A DNA stretch of 12,699 bases from Syntrophomonas sp. UBA5314 (GTDB taxonomy: Bacteria; Bacillota; Syntrophomonadia; Syntrophomonadales; Syntrophomonadaceae), in the NCBI GenBank assembly GCA_002410325.1, contig DHRK01000049.1:1-12699 (forward strand), in the 5' to 3' direction. Positions 1-5,467 of the stretch are shown one piece after another; positions within the stretch are counted from its first letter, which is position 1, and every line of letters starts with the position of its first letter. Position numbers and translations under genes: made by a program. The notes beneath the pieces were generated by a model, which did not search any database, was not told the origin of the DNA, and saw only the letters and a program-made list of their open reading frames with translations.

Positions 1-865
1 CGGCATGCGCTGCCCCGGCGAAATCGACATTCCCCGGCCGCGCTGGAGCGAGCAGCCGACCGCTCTGGTACCGGCAATTCTTAGCAACGTCAGGAATCTC
101 CAGCCTGGTGCGCATAAGACAAGGGTCGAACAGGGACGGCTGGAAGCAGAGCAGAAGGAGCGGGATCTCCTGGCCCGCCTGGATCGATTGCCCGGAGGCA
201 AACGGAAGGCTAGGAAAACCAGGAGGATGATTGGCATTTTACGCAATTTTATCGGCTACCGGGAATACCCCAAGTATTTTTGGGTCAAACGCTGGCAGGT
301 CTATAAACAGGCTTTGATGAGAGAGGCGGCCATTCTCGTGCAAAAGGGCGTTATTCAGAACCGGGAGGATGTCTACTACTTATCGCTGGAGGAGTTCTGG
401 GATGCTGCCCAATCTAGCCACCTTGATTATAGCGTTATCGCCGCTAGAAAAGAGGAGTACGCAACCTTCGAGAAGATGGCGCCGCCGCGGGTACTGACAT
501 CCGAGGGCGAGGTCATCTCCGGCGAGTACGACACCGTCGATATTCCTCCGCAGGCTCTGGTGGGCATGCCCGCATCCTCAGGCGTCATCGAGGGGCGCGC
601 CCGCATTGTTTTAAGAATGGAGGATGCCAACCTGGATGACGGCGATATCCTGGTAACCACATTTACCGATCCCAGTTGGACGCCGCTGTTTCTATCCGTC
701 AGGGGTCTGGTGACGGATGTGGGCGGGTTGATGACCCATGGGGCCACCATTGCCCGCGAGTACGGACTGCCGGCGGTTGTCGGCGTGGAAAATGCCACCA
801 GGTTGATTGAAGACGGGCGAAGAATCCGGGTGAACGGCACCCGCGGATACGTGGAAATATTGTAG
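1..865 (+). CDS. rph: Rifampicin phosphotransferase, C-terminal part (copy A), cut by window edge
   Basis: This is the 3' end of a gene that starts before the window; codons run in frame from base 2 to the TAG at 863-865, giving about 287 residues. It matches the C-terminal third of copies B and C almost residue for residue: the last part of the middle (drug-binding) domain, including the REYPKY motif, then the swivelling phosphohistidine domain. The latter carries TDPSWTPLFLSV and GGLMTHG followed by AREYGLPAVVGV; the His of LMTHG (codon at 737-739) is the expected phosphate carrier. Ending at this domain, without the PEP-binding barrel that follows it in true PEP synthase, is typical of rifamycin phosphotransferases such as the Listeria enzyme. 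The ATG at 5 is internal, since the same residue is internal in B and C. Homology to the B and C downstream flanks fades within about 15 bases of the stop. Copy D follows 77 bp later and could be co-transcribed. Confidence 0.85.
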   Translation, partial: GMRCPGEIDIPRPRWSEQPTALVPAILSNVRNLQPGAHKTRVEQGRLEAEQKERDLLARLDRLPGGKRKARKTRRMIGILRNFIGYREYPKYFWVKRWQVYKQALMREAAILVQKGVIQNREDVYYLSLEEFWDAAQSSHLDYSVIAARKEEYATFEKMAPPRVLTSEGEVISGEYDTVDIPPQALVGMPASSGVIEGRARIVLRMEDANLDDGDILVTTFTDPSWTPLFLSVRGLVTDVGGLMTHGATIAREYGLPAVVGVENATRLIEDGRRIRVNGTRGYVEIL

Positions 866-927
866 TGTCTCAACGGGGTAAAAAACAAATCTCGCGATTC
901 CTGATAATAAAGGATCAAACCGTTAGC

Positions 928-938
928 GGAGGGGGAAG
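928..938 (+). promoter_or_regulatory. Strong ribosome binding site that fixes the start of copy D at 943
   Basis: GGAGGGGGAAG lies 4 bases before ATG 943. An upstream in-frame GTG at 865 overlaps the stop of copy A but has no comparable site. A diverged duplicate of this site and the start codon (GAGGGGGAAG before ATG 5349) is preserved in the remnant upstream of copy B. Recognisable protein similarity to the family also begins just after Met 943. Confidence 0.75.
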
Positions 939-942
939 AGAT

Positions 943-3588
943 ATGGTTGGGAAAGGATTTTTTTATAACTGGACGGAAGCCTTTACTGTTGGGGTGGAAG
1001 CCGTTGGGGGGAAGGGCTGGAACCTGAGCCGGCTGGAGCGTTATGGTTTTACTGTTCCGGTTGGTGGTGTTTTGTCTGCTGATGCCTACCGAGTTTTTAT
1101 TAAGGAAAATAATCTCTCTGAGGCTATAGCTAAGATTTCTGCAAAGGTTACTGTCGCCAATATTACAGAGAAAGAAGTTGAAGAAGAACTTCTTAAGCTA
1201 AGAAAGAAAATCAAAGCAGGGTTATTCCCTGTGTATATCCAGGAAGAATTAATCGCCGAACTCAAAGGCATGGGCATCCTATCCAAGCCGCTGGCGGTCC
1301 GTTCTTCCGCCACCTGCGAGGACTCGGCCCGGGCTTCCTTTGCCGGAATGCACGATTCATTCTTGAATATCTGCGGGACCGACAATATCATACTGGCTGT
1401 CAAGGAATGCTATGCTTCCCTTTGGACTCCTCGGGCGGTTGCCTACCGGCGTAAAATGCAGGTTGGGGATGACGAGGTATTTCAGGCGGTCGTAATCCTG
1501 GAGTTGGTTCAAGCCATGGCCGCAGGGGTCGGCTTTACCTGCGATCCCCGCAGCGGCCGAGAAGATGTAGTGCTTATTAACGCAAATTTCGGTCTGGGTG
1601 AAAGCGTGGTCAGCGGTGCCGTAGAGCCGGATGAATACTGCCTGGATGCATTTCTGGAAATAGTGGAGTGGAGAATGGGCCGGAAAGAAAATAAAACCGC
1701 AGCCCGCCCCGATGGTGGAACAGAATTGACCGCTTCCCCGGGCTCCTCCGGGCAGCAAGTGTTAAGCGATGAAAATATTAAACGGCTTGGTCTGGTTATC
1801 CGGCGGGTCTACGATGCCATGAGTAACGAGGATCAACACCAGGATATTGAATGGGTGTTTGACGGCCGGGATTTTGTTCTGGTTCAGGCGCGCCCGGTAA
1901 CCGCCCTGCCGCGCTATACCTTTCCCGGACTTAAAGACCAGCCTGATATCTGGTCCAATGCGAATTTAAAAGACTCGATTCCCATGGTTTTGCCCATCCT
2001 TAGTTGGAATCTGAGCCAACAAACCTGGATGGATATAGGAGCTATGGGGTTAATGAATTTAATTGGTTTTCGATTGCCCCCGGGTTTGCAATATATTAAA
2101 CGGTTGTCAGGCCGGTGTTATTGGAATTATTCGCTGCAACAATGGGCTGGTTTTGATTTATTGGGAGGAAAGCCCGACGGTCAGACAAAAAAATTAATGG
2201 GGGGACACGAGCCGGACATCAAGATTAACGAAGATCATCCTTACCGTGGCATCAAAGGATTGAGAAGAATGGGGCGAATGATTAAGGTCGTTCTTTTTCT
2301 GATTAAAAGTGGCAGGAACAGGTCTTTTGACCAGGTAGATAAGTTCACAGACGATTTTGCCAAGCAGGATTTACGCAACCTTTCCGATAACGATTTAATC
2401 AATACCATGGCTGTGATTAAAGTTGCGTGGCGCGAGTATTTACCGGTTTTCTTCGCATGCACCTTGTCAGATCTTACTAGTATGGGTCGTTTAGAAAAAA
2501 CTTTGGAAAAATATTTCCCCAACCAGGGGAATGTTATGTCCTATGCCTTAATGATCGGCCAGGGGGATATAACTACCGCCGAGCAAGGTTACCGTTTAAT
2601 CGAACTGGCTGAGATAGCCAGGGATGATAATGACGTCCGCACCTATTTAGGCAGTGGCGATTTCAATCCCTACGCATGGGAAAAGGAACTTCCTGAAGGT
2701 TCATCGTTCAAGCGATTATTCCGAGATTTCCTGGACCAATACGGGCACCGGGGCGTCTATGAAATGGATATCAGTAATCCCCGTTGGCGAGAAGATCCCT
2801 CCTACCCTTTGAATGTCATCAAAAGCACTATGGCAACCGCCAATATTGCAGATTATAAAAGGCAACAACAGGCTAAGGTCAAAGAGGCCTGGCAAAAAGT
2901 TGAACAAAGCATACCCAGGTCTCGTCATAACATGATTAAAAAACTGGTGGAAAAATCCGTAAAAGCTATGGCATTACGCGAAATGGCCAAATTTGAATTG
3001 CTCAAGTTCTATGGGATTATCCGCAAGGTATTCCTGGAGATGGGAAGCCGCCTGCAGGATAGGGATATCCTGATAGAAAAGGCCGATGTATTCCATTGCA
3101 GCTGGATAGAATTATTCTCCATCTTAAAGGGGGATTGGAGCGGCCGGGGACTTAAAACGCTGGTAGCGGAAAGAAAGAATTGGAAAGAAGAAATGGAGAA
3201 GCTATCCCCTCCCGACTACTATATAGACGAGACCTCGCACTTTGCTGAAGCCATTGCCACCGGTTCAGGCTCGGTTCTGGAAGGACTGGGAGTTTCGGCC
3301 GGAAAAGCTTGCGGTCCGGCAAAACTTTTGCAGCATCCCAATCAGGAGAATAATTTGAATTTGGGAGATGTGCTCATTGCCCCCACCACCGATCCGGGTT
3401 GGACACCATTGTTTTTAAGAGCTGCGGCCATAGTTTTAGAAATGGGCGGAATGGGATCCCACGGCGCTGTTGTCGCCCGCGAATTTGGAATACCGGCAGT
3501 CTTAAATATACCCGGGGCCATGCGCCTTATTAAAGATGGACAGAACGTGGTGGTAGACGGAGATGAAGGCAAGGTCTATATGCAATAA
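943..3588 (+). CDS. Divergent RPH/PEP-synthase-like ATP dikinase, substrate unknown (copy D)
   Basis: An 881-residue protein with the three-part RPH architecture. The N-terminal ATP-grasp domain (about 1-330) shows VGGKGWNL with Lys24, AVRSSAT with Arg120, NANFGLGESVVSG, and DIEW followed by VQARPVTALP. A divergent middle domain (about 345-770) follows. The C-terminal phosphohistidine domain shows TTDPGWTPLFL and GGMGSHGAVVAREFGIPAVL, with His840 as carrier. The chain ends there, so it lacks the PEP-binding barrel of genuine PEP synthase, and pyruvate dikinase activity is unlikely. The middle domain is very different from copies A-C (it begins WSNANLKDSIPMVLP and keeps only an RExxK trace of the REYPK motif), so rifampicin is not an assured substrate. 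A low-complexity loop rich in Gly, Ser and Thr sits near residues 245-272. Base composition is more AT-rich than in B and C, suggesting a separate history. Start choice rests on the ribosome site at 928-938. The domain assignment is secure; the substrate is not. Confidence 0.8.
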   Translation: MVGKGFFYNWTEAFTVGVEAVGGKGWNLSRLERYGFTVPVGGVLSADAYRVFIKENNLSEAIAKISAKVTVANITEKEVEEELLKLRKKIKAGLFPVYIQEELIAELKGMGILSKPLAVRSSATCEDSARASFAGMHDSFLNICGTDNIILAVKECYASLWTPRAVAYRRKMQVGDDEVFQAVVILELVQAMAAGVGFTCDPRSGREDVVLINANFGLGESVVSGAVEPDEYCLDAFLEIVEWRMGRKENKTAARPDGGTELTASPGSSGQQVLSDENIKRLGLVIRRVYDAMSNEDQHQDIEWVFDGRDFVLVQARPVTALPRYTFPGLKDQPDIWSNANLKDSIPMVLPILSWNLSQQTWMDIGAMGLMNLIGFRLPPGLQYIKRLSGRCYWNYSLQQWAGFDLLGGKPDGQTKKLMGGHEPDIKINEDHPYRGIKGLRRMGRMIKVVLFLIKSGRNRSFDQVDKFTDDFAKQDLRNLSDNDLINTMAVIKVAWREYLPVFFACTLSDLTSMGRLEKTLEKYFPNQGNVMSYALMIGQGDITTAEQGYRLIELAEIARDDNDVRTYLGSGDFNPYAWEKELPEGSSFKRLFRDFLDQYGHRGVYEMDISNPRWREDPSYPLNVIKSTMATANIADYKRQQQAKVKEAWQKVEQSIPRSRHNMIKKLVEKSVKAMALREMAKFELLKFYGIIRKVFLEMGSRLQDRDILIEKADVFHCSWIELFSILKGDWSGRGLKTLVAERKNWKEEMEKLSPPDYYIDETSHFAEAIATGSGSVLEGLGVSAGKACGPAKLLQHPNQENNLNLGDVLIAPTTDPGWTPLFLRAAAIVLEMGGMGSHGAVVAREFGIPAVLNIPGAMRLIKDGQNVVVDGDEGKVYMQ

Positions 3589-3625
3589 GAGAACAGTTGA
3601 CAAGGGTGATAAATCCTGTGTTCTC
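3589..3625 (+). repeat. Inverted repeat between copy D and the MATE gene
   Basis: GAGAACA (3589-3595) directly abuts the stop of copy D and is exactly complementary to TGTTCTC (3619-3625), with a 23-base loop. A TTGACA hexamer sits in the loop at 3597-3602 but has no good -10 at 16-18 bp. It could be a weak terminator or attenuator, although no T-run follows, or an operator for the MATE gene. The function is unproven. Confidence 0.4.
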
Positions 3626-3672
3626 GTAGTAGCCAGGGAATAAGCCCAATAAGATAATGATGTGGAGTGTAT

Positions 3673-5067
3673 ATGGTGGAAAACACGGCTCGTCGTTTGG
3701 GGGAAGAAAAGGTATCCAAACTGCTCTGGCAGTTTTCCCTGCCTTCAATAATTAGCACCCTGGCCAGCTCCATCTATATTATCATTGACAGGATATTCAT
3801 AGGGCAGGTAGTAGGCGCCGCGGCCATAGCCGGGATGTCAGTCACCATGCCGATATCCTTTATTATACTGTCATTTGGCATGCTTATTGGGGTTGGATCA
3901 ACCGCGTTGGTTTCTATGCGACTCGGGGAAAGGAATGAAGAAGAAGCGGAAACCATCCTGGGAAATACGGTCACAATGATTTTGGTTATTTCCATCCTGA
4001 CTACTCTGGTATTTTTATTCTTCTTGAAAAAGATATTGATTGTTTTTGGAGCGAGCCCCGCGATCCTGCCCTATGCTGAGGATTTTATCCGCATTATACT
4101 ATGGGGATCGGTTTCCCAGTATATCCTTATCTGCCTGCCTAATACTATCAGGGCCGAAGGCTATCCTCAGAAAGCCATGTATATTCAATTGATCAATGTG
4201 GGCATTAACATAGTACTTGATTTTCTTTTTATTTGTTTGTGGGGATGGGGTGTCAGAGGCGCGGCAATGGCTACGGTTATAGCTCAGACCACTGCTTCCA
4301 TATTAGTGTTCCATCATTTTCTCTCCCCCAATAGTCCATTGCATTTGAAGTTAATAAATTTGCGGCTCAGGCTGCCAATTGTAAAAGGAATAATAGCTAT
4401 TGGCGGGGCTGCATTTACAACCCAGGTAGCGGGCAGTATGATTAATATTTTATACAATCAAAATTTAGCCCGATACGGAGGTGATGATGCCATCGGAGCT
4501 TATGGGATAATGTATCCGATTTTGGCATTTCTGATTTTGCCGGTTTTTGGCATAAACTTTGGCGCTCAGCCCATTATTGGCTTTAACTATGGAGCCGGAC
4601 GATATGAACGGGTTATTGAAACAGTAAAGAAAGCCATTCTAGCGAGTACCGTGATAGCAACTGCCGGGTTTATTCTTTTAGAAGTCTTTGCCAGGCAGAT
4701 GTTTGGCATATTTACTGAAGATGCCAATGTAATAGCTATTGGATCCCACGGAATGCGGATCATGGTTATGTTATTACCCATAGCCGGGTTTAACCTGGTA
4801 AGCGGCTGCTTATTCCAGGCAATTGGCAGAGCCCGCATAGCCTTAATGCTTACCATGCTTAAGCAAGTGGTGATACTGATCCCTGCCTTGATTGTTCTAC
4901 CGCGGTATTTGCACTTAAACGGTATATGGATATCGGGTCCTATTTCCGATGTTACAGCCGCTATTGCTACTATAATCGTAATACTCCCGGAAATCAGATC
5001 ATTAAGAAATAAATCAAGTCACGGAGTCATGGGGACGGTTCTTTTGACTCAGCCGGCTAAACGTTAA
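3673..5067 (+). CDS. MATE-family multidrug efflux pump (MepA-like)
   Basis: A 464-residue polytopic membrane protein with about 12 hydrophobic segments in two homologous halves, as expected for cation-coupled (Na+ or H+) drug antiporters of the MATE family. Recognisable family features include the N-terminal LLWQFSLPSIISTLASSIY followed by IIDRIFIGQ, the IRAEGYPQKA loop after the fourth helix region, and the QPIIGFNYGAGRYERV loop in the second half. The size fits MepA (about 450 residues). The start is ATG 3673, with GGAG at 3664-3667; the in-frame GTG at 3667 overlaps that site and is less likely. The gap to copy D is 84 bp and contains an inverted repeat. The last 16 codons (about residue 449 onward) are encoded by a dispersed GACGGTTC repeat, so the natural C-terminus has been replaced. 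Placement between phosphotransferase genes suggests drug export, but the substrate cannot be deduced. Confidence 0.88.
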   Translation: MVENTARRLGEEKVSKLLWQFSLPSIISTLASSIYIIIDRIFIGQVVGAAAIAGMSVTMPISFIILSFGMLIGVGSTALVSMRLGERNEEEAETILGNTVTMILVISILTTLVFLFFLKKILIVFGASPAILPYAEDFIRIILWGSVSQYILICLPNTIRAEGYPQKAMYIQLINVGINIVLDFLFICLWGWGVRGAAMATVIAQTTASILVFHHFLSPNSPLHLKLINLRLRLPIVKGIIAIGGAAFTTQVAGSMINILYNQNLARYGGDDAIGAYGIMYPILAFLILPVFGINFGAQPIIGFNYGAGRYERVIETVKKAILASTVIATAGFILLEVFARQMFGIFTEDANVIAIGSHGMRIMVMLLPIAGFNLVSGCLFQAIGRARIALMLTMLKQVVILIPALIVLPRYLHLNGIWISGPISDVTAAIATIIVILPEIRSLRNKSSHGVMGTVLLTQPAKR

Positions 5068-5201
5068 TCCTTATTTTGGGCCTACCTTCGGCACCAAGAA
5101 ATCGTTGAGGTAAAAGAACCGTCCGAGACTCCTGCAAACCCGCAGTACTTTTATAAAAAAGGCACTTTTTCAGTAGTCTCGAACCGTCTCCTGTGACTCT
5201 T
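5018..5201. repeat. Cluster of three GACGGTTC repeats (REP- or MITE-like)
   Basis: Three related units occur. R1 (5018-5050, forward) contains GGGGACGGTTCTTTTGACTC. R2 (5108-5133, reversed) contains AAAAGAACCGTCCGAGACTCC. R3 (5175-5201, reversed) contains GAACCGTCTCCTGTGACTC. R1 and R3 face each other like terminal inverted repeats of a roughly 184-bp non-coding element, with R2 inside. An A/T-rich stretch (5153-5170) separates R2 from R3. From memory, GGGGACGGTTC repeats are scattered in clostridial and deltaproteobacterial genomes and often lie near IS200-like REP transposases; that link is recollection and no transposase is present here. R1 overlaps the end of the MATE coding region. Confidence 0.65.
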
Positions 5202-5247
5202 CTGCCACTTAAAATAAATGATAGATTGCTACAATGATTAATTATTG

Positions 5248-5276
5248 TTGTTCTCTAATTGGCAGGATGTTACAAT
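5248..5276 (+). promoter_or_regulatory. Possible sigma-70/SigA promoter upstream of copy B
   Basis: TTGTTC (5248-5253) and TACAAT (5271-5276) are separated by 17 bp in an AT-rich stretch. The -10 matches the consensus at five of six positions, the -35 only at its TTG. It is the best promoter-like pair between the MATE gene and copy B, and would give a leader of about 180 bases. Confidence 0.35.
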
Positions 5277-5278
5277 AC

Positions 5279-5298
5279 ACTAACAAACGGTAGTTAGT
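5279..5298. promoter_or_regulatory. Possible operator: ACTAAC/GTTAGT dyad at the predicted start of transcription
   Basis: ACTAAC (5279-5284) is exactly complementary to GTTAGT (5293-5298) around an 8-bp centre. The dyad begins two bases after the candidate -10, where a repressor would block transcription. Six-base arms can arise by chance, so this is only a candidate site. Confidence 0.3.
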
Positions 5299-5348
5299 TC
5301 CGCTTCATTAACATAAAGCAGCGAGCATTTCATTGAGGGGGAAGAAGT

Positions 5349-5411
5349 ATGGTGGGAAAAAGATTTTTCTTTAATTGGCCGTAAGCCTTTACCGCTGGAG
5401 TAGAAGCCGCT
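5349..5411 (+). pseudogene. 63-bp remnant of the 5' end of a second copy-D-type gene
   Basis: The sequence from ATG 5349 aligns codon by codon with the first 21 codons of copy D: MVGKRFFFNWP-stop-AFTAGVEAA against MVGKGFFYNWTEAFTVGVEAV. The GAA codon for Glu12 has become TAA (5382-5384), so it cannot encode a functional protein. Its ribosome site (GAGGGGGAAG, 5335-5344) is also preserved. The similarity ends inside the GCCGCTT palindrome arm at 5406-5412, where the leader of copy B begins. A former D-type gene therefore lay here and was lost, leaving only its first codons. Confidence 0.75.
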
Positions 5412-5467
5412 TAAGAAGCGGCGGACTGATCAGCGAAGTTCAAGCGTTAGGGAGGGATATGGATGAG
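5406..5467 (+). repeat. 62-bp leader repeat, first copy (palindrome, ribosome site and start of copy B)
   Basis: These bases are identical to 8277-8338, exactly 2871 bp downstream. The unit starts with a hairpin (GCCGCTT, loop AAG, AAGCGGC at 5406-5422) and contains the ribosome site GGGAGGGA (5450-5457) and the first codons of the RPH gene. The hairpin could be an operator or an RNA element controlling translation. Perfect conservation of untranslated bases points to recent duplication or to selection. Confidence 0.75.

Noticed and set aside
865..942. GTG at 865 as the start of copy D, overlapping the stop of copy A
   Set aside because: The extra 26 residues match nothing in the family, while ATG 943 has a strong ribosome site that is also preserved in the remnant at 5349.
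943..3588. Naming copies D, B and C as phosphoenolpyruvate synthase
   Set aside because: All end at the phosphohistidine domain and lack the C-terminal PEP-binding barrel; B and C have clear RPH middle-domain motifs.
3597..3602. TTGACA as the -35 of a promoter for the MATE gene
   Set aside because: No acceptable -10 lies 16-18 bp downstream.
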